DNA of 64,000 nucleotides from Sphaerisporangium melleum (lineage in GTDB: Bacteria > Actinomycetota > Actinomycetes > Streptosporangiales > Streptosporangiaceae). This document shows, one piece after another, positions 19,260 through 27,685 of this stretch. The stretch spans positions 18,708-82,707 of the forward strand of contig NZ_BMNT01000035.1 in the NCBI RefSeq assembly GCF_014646695.1, written 5' to 3'. Numbering within the stretch: the stretch's first letter is position 1; each line of letters opens with the position of its first letter. Below the pieces are notes generated by a model. The model worked only from the letters and a program-made list of their open reading frames with translations, was not told where the DNA came from and did no database searches. The translations under genes were made by a program, and so were the position numbers.

Positions 19260-19290
19260 TCCCGTCTCCGGCGTAGTGTCGCACCTCACC

Positions 19291-19306
19291 TTAACCGATC
19301 GGTACA
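19291..19306. promoter_or_regulatory. TetR operator copy 1
   Basis: TTAACCGATCGGTACA: a perfect ACCGATCGGT core, located 32 bp before tetR. Its partner 50 bp away is nearly the same sequence. Confidence 0.65.
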
Positions 19307-19340
19307 GAAGTGTCCGCACACGTGATAACGTTCCGACTTG

Positions 19341-19356
19341 TGTACCGATCGATACA
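19341..19356. promoter_or_regulatory. TetR operator copy 2
   Basis: TGTACCGATCGATACA: TGTA...TACA arms around CGATCG, differing from copy 1 at few positions. ACCGATCG(G/A)TACAGAA is shared as a 16-bp direct repeat (19294-19309 and 19344-19359). Confidence 0.65.
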
Positions 19357-19547
19357 GAAATCGGGACGGGGCAGGACTCAGCGCCTCCGCCACGTAGTCG
19401 GCCGATACACGTCCAGATCAGGCGTTCCGCCACCCGAGCGATCGGATGTGCGCAACGCACCGGCGAAACCCCGGCTCATCCGGCCTGCCGCTCCGGCGCA
19501 TGGCGCGAGCCGGCCGCCCTCATGAAGCGAACGAAGGAGAAACGACC

Positions 19548-20297
19548 ATGGGACAGCTCACCGGCAAGACCGCCCTCGTCACCGGCGCCACCTCGGGCAT
19601 CGGCCTCGCGGCGGCCCGCCGCCTCGCCGCCGAAGGCGCGTACGTCTTCCTGACCGGCCGGCGGCAGGCGGCGCTCGACGCCGCCGTCGCCGAGATCGGG
19701 GAGAACGCCATCGGCGTGCAGGCCGACGTGGCCACGCTGACCGACCTCGGCCGGGTCGCCGCGGCGATCCGGGACCGCGGCGCCGGGCTGGACATCGTGT
19801 TCGCCAACGCCGGCGGCGGTGAGTTCGCCACGCTCGGCGAGATCACCTGGCAGCACTACGCCGACACCTTCAACACCAACGTCGGCGGCACTCTGTTCAC
19901 CGTTCAGGCGGTGCTTCCTCTCCTCAACCGCGGGGCCTCTATCGTGATCACCAGCTCCAACATCGACGTGAAGGCGGCCGCGGCGTTCAGTGTCTACGCC
20001 GCCAGCAAGGCGGCCCTGCGCTCCTTCACCCGTAGTTGGGCGGCCGAGCTCGTGGGCCGCGAGATCCGGGTCAACAGCATCGCGCCCGGGCCGATCGAGA
20101 CCCCCGGCCTCAGCGGCCTCGCCCCCGACGCCGAGGGCGCGGAGCGGTTGCTCAAGGACCTCGCCTCCGGTGTGCCGATGAACCGGCTGGGCCGCCCGGA
20201 GGAGATCGCCGACGCGGTCGTCTTCCTCGCCTCCGGTGCCAGCACTTTCATGACCGGCGCCGAGATCTATGTGGACGGCGGCGTCAGCCAGGTCTGA
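19548..20297 (+). CDS. Short-chain dehydrogenase/reductase
   Basis: A 249-residue classical SDR. NAD(P) motif TGATSGIG (about residues 12-19), ANAGGG (about 84-89), catalytic Ser in ITSSN and YxxxK in YAASKAALRSF, and PGPIETPG after the active site. The arginine in LTGRRQ after beta-2 suggests NADPH. It reduces an unknown carbonyl substrate. ATG 19548 follows GAAGGAG. It is probably under the divergent TetR, which may respond to the SDR substrate. Confidence 0.9.
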   Translation: MGQLTGKTALVTGATSGIGLAAARRLAAEGAYVFLTGRRQAALDAAVAEIGENAIGVQADVATLTDLGRVAAAIRDRGAGLDIVFANAGGGEFATLGEITWQHYADTFNTNVGGTLFTVQAVLPLLNRGASIVITSSNIDVKAAAAFSVYAASKAALRSFTRSWAAELVGREIRVNSIAPGPIETPGLSGLAPDAEGAERLLKDLASGVPMNRLGRPEEIADAVVFLASGASTFMTGAEIYVDGGVSQV

Positions 20298-20494
20298 GGG
20301 CCTCGGCGATCCGCGTCCCGCAGCCCGAAGCCGATCTCAGGACGAATCATGCGCGCCCGGTGCCTCAACTCACCGCCCGCTTCACCAGCGCGGCGATCCG
20401 GGTCTCCCGGCGGCGGGCGGCCGGGGCCGAGGTCGGATAGGAGGTGTCAGACAGCGGGGCAGCCCTCAGGAGGCACTCACCTCCCTCATCACCG

Positions 20495-21247
20495 TCAGGC
20501 GGCGACGGGGTCGGTGGCGAAGGGGGCGACCCATTGCGGGGCGCCGGTCTCGGCCGGGCTCAGCGGGGCCCGCTCGGCCGCCGTGGCCACCTCGGCCTCA
20601 GGGAAGGGCTCGGCCATGGCGGACGGCTCCGCGGGGTCCCAGTCGGGCGGCGGCGCTTGGGCGGCCGGGAGGGTGGGGTCCCACTCGGATGCCACCGCGG
20701 GCTCTGCGAAGGGGATCGCGAAGGGAGCATCGGCGACCGGAGCCGGCGCCCGATCGCCGGGAGCGGCTGTGGGTGGCCCACCGGGAAGCGCCGTCAGGTG
20801 GCCATCGGCGGCGGCGGGAAAGCGCGTGTGGGGTGCGGCGACGAGATGCTCGTGGGCGGCCTGATCGAGGGCGGGAGAAGAGGGGCCGCGTTGCGGCCGC
20901 TGGAAGGTGCTCACGCCCCGCCGCAGGTCATGCCCGACAGAGGTGGCCTCGACCTCCGCCGAGGTGCGGCGCTGGCCATCGCGCTCGTAGGACCGGATGC
21001 GGAGCTTGCCGTACACGACGATGGGCTGCCCCAGCCGGACCGACCGGGCGACGTTCTCGGCGAGGGTGCGGTAACACCGCACCGCGTAGAAGGTGGTCTC
21101 ACCGTCGTGCCAGGTCTGGGACGCCCTGTCGAACACACGACGCGTCGAGGCGAGCCGGAGCGAGGTGGCCCGGGACCCGTCACTGCAGTCGTACTGCCGC
21201 GGCTCGGCGCTGACATTGCCGACCAGCGTGATGTAGGTGTCGTTCAT
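20495..21247 (-). CDS. ssb: Single-stranded DNA-binding protein paralogue
   Basis: A 250-residue protein. An OB-fold SSB core fills residues 1-110 (MNDTYITLVGNVSAEP, TTFYAVRCYRTLAENVARSV, QPIVVYGKLRIRSYERDG). The 140-residue tail is Pro/Ala/Glu-rich and ends WVAPFATDPVAA. It lacks the acidic DDDIPF tip through which the housekeeping SSB recruits partners. The rps6-ssb-rps18 context of the main ssb is absent, so this is a paralogue, perhaps for competence, sporulation or stress. ATG 21247 follows GGGAGG. Confidence 0.85.
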   Translation of the reverse strand: MNDTYITLVGNVSAEPRQYDCSDGSRATSLRLASTRRVFDRASQTWHDGETTFYAVRCYRTLAENVARSVRLGQPIVVYGKLRIRSYERDGQRRTSAEVEATSVGHDLRRGVSTFQRPQRGPSSPALDQAAHEHLVAAPHTRFPAAADGHLTALPGGPPTAAPGDRAPAPVADAPFAIPFAEPAVASEWDPTLPAAQAPPPDWDPAEPSAMAEPFPEAEVATAAERAPLSPAETGAPQWVAPFATDPVAA

Positions 21248-21341
21248 CGTGCCTCCCATGGCGGACCGGCGGACCCGCTCCACCGGCACGGGAGTCAGTC
21301 TGACCCGGCCCATCACGCCCCGCGGTTACCGAACCACATTC

Positions 21342-21381
21342 TGTGGACAGAGCACGACGCCGATCGCACACCTGTGGACGA
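21342..21381. promoter_or_regulatory. Pair of DnaA-box-like sites upstream of ssb paralogue
   Basis: TGTGGACAG (21342-21350) and TGTGGACGA (21373-21381) each match TGTGGACAA, the complement of the actinomycete DnaA box, at 8 of 9 positions. They are 31 bp apart, about three turns. They lie 95-135 bp before the ssb start. Confidence 0.35.
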
Positions 21382-21845
21382 AGGGACGCCCCACCAGCCC
21401 ACCGGCAGGTCATCCCCCAGGACCGGGCCGATCCGGTGGAGTACCCGCGGCGCCGGCCGCGTGCCGCACCGTTTCCGGGCGGCTTCGGTGGACCGAGGGA
21501 AGGATGACCATGATCAGGCCCGTGGCAACGCCGGGGCGCGACCATCCGATCACGATCGAACGCAACCTCGCCCGCGTGGTGGTCATGGCCGGGGGCCGGG
21601 CAGGTGCCCCCTACCTCCTAGCGACCCACCGTCGACGCGGCCATCAGCAGGTTCTGCTGCCTACTCGGCCGCCACATGAACCGATCACCGATTCTCCTAC
21701 GGAAGGGACCGGGCCGAGGAGCTGCACGAGTGTGCTCTGCCTCGCGCCTTCACCTGCGCGGATCCCGATGGCCGCCCCGCACCCCGCGACTCATGGCCGG
21801 GCGATCCGGCCGGCCTGGTGGGGCACGGGCTGGGCCGGGCCGAGG
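21382..21845. other. Intergenic region without a supported gene
   Basis: Read on both strands. A frame starting at 21504-21510 behind AAGGATGACC runs through to the opposite strand of the GTPase gene, has poor composition and is not believable. I see no RNA gene or repeat. Confidence 0.4.
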
Positions 21846-23492
21846 TCAGCGGCGGGCGACGGCGAGAGCGGCGAAGAACTCGTTGTAACGGCCGAGCTCC
21901 TGCTCCACCGGCTGGATGACCATCTCCTTGGACACCACGGAGATCCGCCGCCGCATCTCGCGTTCGAGCTGCTCGCGCTCGGCCCCCGCACCCAGGACCA
22001 CGAAGTTGCGGCTGGCGATCGCCGAAAGCAGGCCGAGCCCGAGCACACTGACCATCATCAGCCCCAGCCATGGCAGCGTCGAGACGTCGCCCAGCAGATC
22101 GGCCGGCGCCTGGCCGACCTTGAACACGCCGTACGCCAGGATGGCGCCGGCCCAGCCGACCCCCGCGACGAACAGCACGACGAGGAGGTACTGCCAGATC
22201 TTCAGCAGCCACCACCAGCGCGGCACACGGTCGAGGCTGGGCGCGATCTCGGCGAGCTCCTTGGACAGCACTTCGGGAAGTTTGCCGAGCTGGGCGCGGG
22301 CGGCGTCCCTGACACCGTTGCGCCATGCCTCCGGCATGCCGGAGCCGAGAACGTCGGCGAGCGCCTGGACGGCGTTCTCGACCTCCGCCGGCTGGGCGCT
22401 CACCGAGGCCGCGGTCACCGTCTTGATCTCGTCGCGGATGTTGCCCAGGCGCAGGCTGTTCAGCGGGTCGGGACGCAGCCGCGCCGCCCACCGGGCAAGC
22501 GGCCAGCCGACCCAGTCGATGGAGCGCACGCCGTAGACGTTCTCCATGGCCTCACCCACGGCCGGTACGCCCACCGCGTCGCACAGCGCGTCGGTGAGCC
22601 CTTCCTGCCGGGCGAGGTCGACGGTGGGCTGCACGGCCATGGCCTCGGGCGCCGGCATCACCTTGGCGAACTTCACCATGATCCGGTTGACGTCGGCCTC
22701 CAGGCGCTGGACAGCGGCGCGCCGCTGGACGACCGACTCGGCCAGCACGCTCTTGAGGCTGTTCACCCCCCGCCCGGTGGTGGCCGAGGTGGGCACGATG
22801 CGCGGATGCTGCACGCCCTGGCGTTTGAGCAGGTCGGACAGGTCGACCACGCACTCGGCGAGCTCTTCGGGCGCCAGCTTGTCGGCCTGGTTGAGCGCGA
22901 ACACGGTGACCGCCTCGTGCCCCGCCAGCTCCGAGACGTACTTGGTGTGCGTGGCGGCGTCGGCGTACTTCTGCGGGTCGAGAACCCACACGATCAGGTC
23001 GGCCACCTGGATCAGGCGGTCGGCCTCGTGGTCGGTGAGCGCCCTGATCGAGTCGTGGTCGGGCAGGTCGAGCAGGATCAGGCCGTGGAGCTGGCTCTCG
23101 CCCCGGTCGAGGGCGCTGGCGCGGGCGAACCGGTGGCGCCACTGCACCTGGAGCCAGTCGAGCAGCGGACCCGCTCCGTCCAGGCCCCACACGCAGGCGT
23201 GGGTGCGGGCGGTCGTCGGGCGGCGTACCCCGGTCGGGGACAGCTCCAGCCCGGAGATGCGGTTGAACAGCGAGGACTTGCCGCTGCCCGTACCGCCCGC
23301 CAGCGCGACGACGGTGTGCTCACCGGAGAGCTTGAGCCGGTCGCCCGCGCGCAGCAGCAGCCGGCCGGCCTCGCTGATGAGCGCGGGATCGACCCTGCCC
23401 GGCCCGAGCTCCACGATCTTGGACAGCGCGGAGAGCCGGTGCCCCAGGTCGTTACGCGGCTCGGTCGTCGCGGCACGGACGCTGACACTCAT
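21846..23492 (-). CDS. Dynamin-like GTPase with transmembrane hairpin
   Basis: A 548-residue protein. G1 GGTGSGKSS (66-74), a conserved Thr-rich G2 (GVRRPTTARTH), G3 DLPDHDS, G4 NQAD and G5-like TSATTG. A C-terminal helical region contains two transmembrane helices at about 435-457 and 473-493. This matches bacterial dynamin-like proteins with a membrane paddle. Its ATG overlaps the stop of the 969-residue GTPase as ATGA. Adjacent dynamin pairs (DynA/DynB) stabilise sporulation septa in Streptomyces; equivalence here is plausible but inferred. Confidence 0.8.
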   Translation of the reverse strand: MSVSVRAATTEPRNDLGHRLSALSKIVELGPGRVDPALISEAGRLLLRAGDRLKLSGEHTVVALAGGTGSGKSSLFNRISGLELSPTGVRRPTTARTHACVWGLDGAGPLLDWLQVQWRHRFARASALDRGESQLHGLILLDLPDHDSIRALTDHEADRLIQVADLIVWVLDPQKYADAATHTKYVSELAGHEAVTVFALNQADKLAPEELAECVVDLSDLLKRQGVQHPRIVPTSATTGRGVNSLKSVLAESVVQRRAAVQRLEADVNRIMVKFAKVMPAPEAMAVQPTVDLARQEGLTDALCDAVGVPAVGEAMENVYGVRSIDWVGWPLARWAARLRPDPLNSLRLGNIRDEIKTVTAASVSAQPAEVENAVQALADVLGSGMPEAWRNGVRDAARAQLGKLPEVLSKELAEIAPSLDRVPRWWWLLKIWQYLLVVLFVAGVGWAGAILAYGVFKVGQAPADLLGDVSTLPWLGLMMVSVLGLGLLSAIASRNFVVLGAGAEREQLEREMRRRISVVSKEMVIQPVEQELGRYNEFFAALAVARR

Positions 23493-26398
23493 CGGGCGAC
23501 CTCAAGGTTGTACGTTGCCTGGTAGAGCCGCTTGGCCGCGGCCTCGTCGGGGATGCCCACCTCGTCGAGCACCTGCACGTATCTGAACGTCTCTTCGTCG
23601 AACAGCACACTGACGCGGGCCCGCAGGTCGCTGCGCGCCTTGGTGCCGATGCTGCGCAGCGCCTCGGCGCCGAGCACTCCGCGAAGCAGCCGCTCCGGGA
23701 GCGTGCCCGTGCCGGAGACGGCCGCGACGTCGGAGTTGCCGTAGCCGAGCAGGCCCATCACGAAGACCATCGACAGGGCCTCCTCGTCGAAGCCGACGAG
23801 CTTGGCGACCGACCGTTTGGTCACCCCGCCGGAGCGGATCAACCCGATCACGTGCTCCTGCCAGGCACCCACGGTGCGGCCGACCCGGCGGGCGAACTCC
23901 TCCGACGGCCGGCCGAGCCCCGGCGTGTCGGCCAGGCGCTCGCCCGCGCCGTCCCGCTGGCGCCAGCGCAGCACGACCTCCTCGGCCGCCCGCTGGCCCG
24001 CGGAGACGATCACGGCCTCCAGGGCGGAGCGGAGCGCCGCCCGCAAGGCGTGCAGACGCGCGGGCGCCTGCTGGGCGGACTTCGCGGCCTGCCTGCCGGG
24101 ACGGCGCAGGTGCAGGGTCTTCATCAGGTCGCCCGACCCGGCGAAGTCCTGCCAGCGGGCGAGGACCTCGCCGCGCAGCAGCGAGCCGTCGCCGAACGCG
24201 TCGTCGATCTCGGCCAGCGCGCCCATGTAGGCGGCGTCCACGTCGGTGCGCAGCTCGGCGCGGAGCGCGACCTGCGCCTCCATGTGCCGCGCGAGTGCCG
24301 GGACGCGGCTGCGGAAGCTGTTCAGCACACCGTCCAGCGTGGCCTTGACCGCCTGCTCGCGGCGCTGGTCGTCCACCGAGAGCTCGGTGAGCCACATGCG
24401 CAGCTCCGAGATCTCCTGCTCGGGCAGGCGCCCCGCGGTGATCGTGGTCTCGTTGACCACGAACCGTTCCACTTCGCCGAGGCCGTACTCCTGCAGCATC
24501 CGGGCGAAGTGCTTGTCGATCACGTCCCGGGACTTGGGCGGCACCCGGGAGAGCACGATCGCGATGCGCGCGCCGCGCTCCTTGGCCAGCCGTAACAGGT
24601 TCCACGCGGGCGCGTCGGCGTAGCGGGTGGCGGTGGTGACGAAGACCCACAGGTCGGCGGCGTCCAGCATGCGCTGGGCCATCGCGTGATGGGACTCCTC
24701 CACCGAGTCGATGTCGGGGGTGTCGAGCAGCGCCACCCCGGGGGGCAGTCGCTCGCTGGAGGACAGAACGAGGCTCTCCAGGCCGCTTCCGGGCGTCGGA
24801 CGGTCGACGCGCACCAGCCCGCCGAGCACCTCGCCCTTCGCGAACCACTCCCCGTCGTCGGGGTGACAGACCAGGACGGGGGTGCCCGTCGTGGGGCGCC
24901 GGACGCCCGTCGTGCTCACCTTGGCGGCGGCGAGGGTGTTGACCAGGGTGGACTTGCCCGCCCCGGTGGAGCCGACGACGGCGACCAATGCCGGCGCGGT
25001 GCTCATGTGCACCCGCGGGATGACGTAGTCCTGGATCTGGGCGAGGATCTCGGTCTGCGCCTTGCGGGCCTCGTCGACGCCGGGCACCTCCAGGCCCAGC
25101 CGTACGCCGCCGACGCTGTCGCGCAGCCCGGCGAGCGCCGCGCTGAGCGCCCGTGACACCGGCTTGGGCAGCGGCACTTCGCGTACCCGCCTGAGCTGAT
25201 CGGCGCCGGACTCCGGATCGGCCCGGGTGACGGGGTCGGGCCAGGCGGGGTCATGGCGTGACGCGGTACCGGCCGGCGCCTCCGGCTCCGTTCGCGCCTC
25301 CGCGTCCACGGACGCCACCGCGTCCGGCTCCGCTTCAGCGCCCACCCGCGCTTCGGCGTCCTCGCCGACGTCGGCGTCTTCCCGAGCTTCGGTGTCCTCC
25401 TGGGCTATGGCGTCTTCCTGGACTTCCGCGGCGGCCGGGGACGCCAACTCGGCGGGCGAGACGGAATCAGCCGCGAGGTCGTCGTCCGGCCCGTGCTCTG
25501 CCTCTGTGGCAGGCTCCGCGGTGATGTGCGGTGCTTCCTCGTGCACAGCGGTGTCCGCCGCCGGCGAGGTGGCCGGTGCGTCATCGGCGTCCGGGACGGT
25601 CTGCCCGGTGTCCCAGGCATCCCAGGTGTCGTGGACGTCCTGGAGGATCCCGAAGTCCAGTGGGCCGGCGGCGTTCCCGGCGCCCTGGAGGGACTGCGAG
25701 CCGGTGGCGTCACCGGTGTCCGGAGCGTTCTGGGTGCCTGTGGCGTTCCGGGTGTCCTGCCGGTCGTGCCGGGCCGGCTCGAACAGGCTGCCGCCCGTCT
25801 CTTCCACCGCGGTGTCCTGCGCCGGACGGAACAGGCTGCCGGGGCTTCCACTGGAAGAGCCCTCCTGCGCGGGCTGGAACAGGCTGCGCGGAGTCGTACC
25901 CGAGGGAAGGCCCTGCGCGGGTTGGAACAGGCTGCCGGGAGCCGCACCGGAGGAGACGGCATGGGCGGGGCGGAACAGATCGCCCACCGTCTCGCCGGAC
26001 GCCTCTTCCGGGGCGGCCCCTCCCCCTGCGTTCTCGGCATCCCGGCCTTGCTCGGCGGGTCGCGTGGTTTCGGCGTCCGCGTCGGACGGCTCCCCGGCCT
26101 CGACGCGTGGCAGGTCTTCCGCGGGGGCGGAGGCGCCCTCGCCGCCCGATCCACCGGCGCTTGCGGCATCGGCGGCCTCGCCACCCGGCGCGGTGTCCCC
26201 GGCATCTTCCGGAACGTCAACGGGCGCGGTGGAACCCGGGCCCTCGTCCCCGGGCTGGAGCGCTTGGAACGTTATCGTCTGCTCCTGCGGGGCCTCCGGG
26301 ACCTCCGGGGCCTCGTGGGTCTCGCCGCCCATCACCGCTTCACCCGACCGCTCGGTCTGTCCGTCGGCGCGTGCGGTCTTGTTCGCAGCCGATTTCAC
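23489..26398 (-). CDS. Dynamin-like GTPase with long acidic repeat region
   Basis: A 969-residue protein. Residues 1-400 are disordered, rich in Glu/Ala/Asp/Pro, and include five exact 16-residue repeats at 139-218. The GTPase domain follows with G1 GSTGAGKST (476-484), G2 GVRRPTTGTPV and G3 LLDTPDIDS. The remaining 350 residues are a helical stalk without an evident membrane helix. GTG 26398 overlaps the cobA stop (GTGA), and its own stop overlaps the second GTPase. It is presumed to hetero-oligomerise with the membrane-anchored partner (inference from DynA/DynB). Confidence 0.8.
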   Translation of the reverse strand: MKSAANKTARADGQTERSGEAVMGGETHEAPEVPEAPQEQTITFQALQPGDEGPGSTAPVDVPEDAGDTAPGGEAADAASAGGSGGEGASAPAEDLPRVEAGEPSDADAETTRPAEQGRDAENAGGGAAPEEASGETVGDLFRPAHAVSSGAAPGSLFQPAQGLPSGTTPRSLFQPAQEGSSSGSPGSLFRPAQDTAVEETGGSLFEPARHDRQDTRNATGTQNAPDTGDATGSQSLQGAGNAAGPLDFGILQDVHDTWDAWDTGQTVPDADDAPATSPAADTAVHEEAPHITAEPATEAEHGPDDDLAADSVSPAELASPAAAEVQEDAIAQEDTEAREDADVGEDAEARVGAEAEPDAVASVDAEARTEPEAPAGTASRHDPAWPDPVTRADPESGADQLRRVREVPLPKPVSRALSAALAGLRDSVGGVRLGLEVPGVDEARKAQTEILAQIQDYVIPRVHMSTAPALVAVVGSTGAGKSTLVNTLAAAKVSTTGVRRPTTGTPVLVCHPDDGEWFAKGEVLGGLVRVDRPTPGSGLESLVLSSSERLPPGVALLDTPDIDSVEESHHAMAQRMLDAADLWVFVTTATRYADAPAWNLLRLAKERGARIAIVLSRVPPKSRDVIDKHFARMLQEYGLGEVERFVVNETTITAGRLPEQEISELRMWLTELSVDDQRREQAVKATLDGVLNSFRSRVPALARHMEAQVALRAELRTDVDAAYMGALAEIDDAFGDGSLLRGEVLARWQDFAGSGDLMKTLHLRRPGRQAAKSAQQAPARLHALRAALRSALEAVIVSAGQRAAEEVVLRWRQRDGAGERLADTPGLGRPSEEFARRVGRTVGAWQEHVIGLIRSGGVTKRSVAKLVGFDEEALSMVFVMGLLGYGNSDVAAVSGTGTLPERLLRGVLGAEALRSIGTKARSDLRARVSVLFDEETFRYVQVLDEVGIPDEAAAKRLYQATYNLEVAR
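25745..25984 (-). repeat. Five 48-bp (16-residue) tandem repeats in GTPase gene
   Basis: Encoded units read GDLFRPAHAVSSGAAP, GSLFQPAQGLPSGTTP, RSLFQPAQEGSSSGSP, GSLFRPAQDTAVEETG and GSLFEPARHDRQDTRN. The invariant core LF(R/Q/E)PA recurs at residues 141, 157, 173, 189 and 205, with no drift in spacing. Confidence 0.85.
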
Positions 26399-27630
26399 GG
26401 AACCCGCTCCGCTCGAACCATTTCGATCTCCTGGCCGACCCTGACGACGTCGCCGACGACCACGATCGCCGGAGGCCGCGTCCCAGCGGCGGTCACTCGC
26501 TCCGCCACCGTGGAAAGACTGGCATAAAGAGCGCGCTGGGTCGGAAGAGTACCGTCCTGTACCACCATCACGGGGGTTTCCGGCGAACGTCCCTCGCGTA
26601 GCAGTGTGTCAGCGATCATGGCTATTCGTTCGACAGCCATCAGAAGTACCAGGGTTCCCGTGGATCTCGCCAGTCCCGCCCAGTCAACAGTTGATTTCGG
26701 ATCGTCGGGCGCGACATGGACGGAGATGACGTGGAACTCCTGGCTGACCCCGCGGTGGGTCACCGGCACGCCGGCGGCGGCGGGCACGGCCACCGCGCTG
26801 GTGACGCCGGGCACCACGATGACCGGGATGCCGGCCCGGGCGCAGGCCAGGGCCTCCTCGCCGCCGCGGCCGAAGACGTAGGGATCTCCGCCCTTGAGCC
26901 GGACGACGAAGCGTCCCTGCCGCGCGTGCTCGATCATCAGCTCATTGATCTTCTCCTGGGCGAGATAGCGCCCGTACGGGATCTTCGCGGCGTCGATCAG
27001 CTCGACGTCCGGGGCGAGCTCGTCCAGCAGAGGGCGGGGGGCGAGGCGGTCGGCGATGACCACGTCGGCCTGGGCGAGAAGCTGACGGCCACGGACGGTG
27101 ATCAGCCCGGGGTCGCCGGGGCCGCCGCCGACCAGGGCGACGCCGACCGGCTTGCTGCGGTTGCGCCGGGCGCCGACCGTGCCGTCGCGAAGCGCCTCGA
27201 CCACGGCGTCCCTGATGCCGGCGGCGCGGCGCGGGTCGCCGCCCGCGGTGATGGCCACGCTGATCTCGTCCACCCGCCCGCTGGCCGGTGTCCAGGCGGC
27301 GGAGGCGTCGCGGTCGTCGGCGCGCACACACCAGATGTGCTTGGCCTCGGCCTCGGCGGCCACCGCGGCGTTGACGGAGCGGTCGGAGGTGCACGCCTGC
27401 ACCAGCCACGCGCCGTCGCAGTCGCCGACCTGGTAGCGCCGGCGGACCCAGGTGATCCGGCCGTCGGCGATGAGATCGTCGAGCGCCGGTGTCAGGCTCG
27501 GCGAGACGAGAGTGACCGACGCGCCGGCCTGGAGCAGGGTGGGCACCCTGCGCTGGGCCACGCGCCCGCCGCCGACGACGAGAACGCGCCTGCCGTTGAG
27601 GCGCAGACCGAGCAGGTAGGGCGACGACAT
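26395..27630 (-). CDS. cobA: Uroporphyrinogen-III C-methyltransferase / precorrin-2 dehydrogenase fusion
   Basis: A 411-residue bifunctional protein. Residues 1-150 are the NAD-dependent precorrin-2 dehydrogenase part (VLVVGGGRVAQRR, about 17-28). Residues 160-411 are the SAM-dependent SUMT part, with GGGPGDPG (168-175), VVRLKGGDPYVFGRGGEE and VVPGVTSA. It turns uroporphyrinogen III into precorrin-2 and on to sirohydrochlorin, feeding sirohaem and cobalamin. It lacks the chelatase domain, which cbiX upstream can supply. Its stop overlaps the start of a dynamin-like gene. Confidence 0.93.
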   Translation of the reverse strand: MSSPYLLGLRLNGRRVLVVGGGRVAQRRVPTLLQAGASVTLVSPSLTPALDDLIADGRITWVRRRYQVGDCDGAWLVQACTSDRSVNAAVAAEAEAKHIWCVRADDRDASAAWTPASGRVDEISVAITAGGDPRRAAGIRDAVVEALRDGTVGARRNRSKPVGVALVGGGPGDPGLITVRGRQLLAQADVVIADRLAPRPLLDELAPDVELIDAAKIPYGRYLAQEKINELMIEHARQGRFVVRLKGGDPYVFGRGGEEALACARAGIPVIVVPGVTSAVAVPAAAGVPVTHRGVSQEFHVISVHVAPDDPKSTVDWAGLARSTGTLVLLMAVERIAMIADTLLREGRSPETPVMVVQDGTLPTQRALYASLSTVAERVTAAGTRPPAIVVVGDVVRVGQEIEMVRAERVP

Positions 27631-27685
27631 GGGACGGTGTTCCCTTTCCCAGGAAGAGGCAAGACCCGTAATCCGTGGAGTAAAC

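Noticed and set aside
21504-21842. Plus-strand frame following AAGGATGACC after the ssb promoter region.
   Set aside because: Composition drifts to shadow-like sequence and the frame runs through the opposite strand of the GTPase gene.
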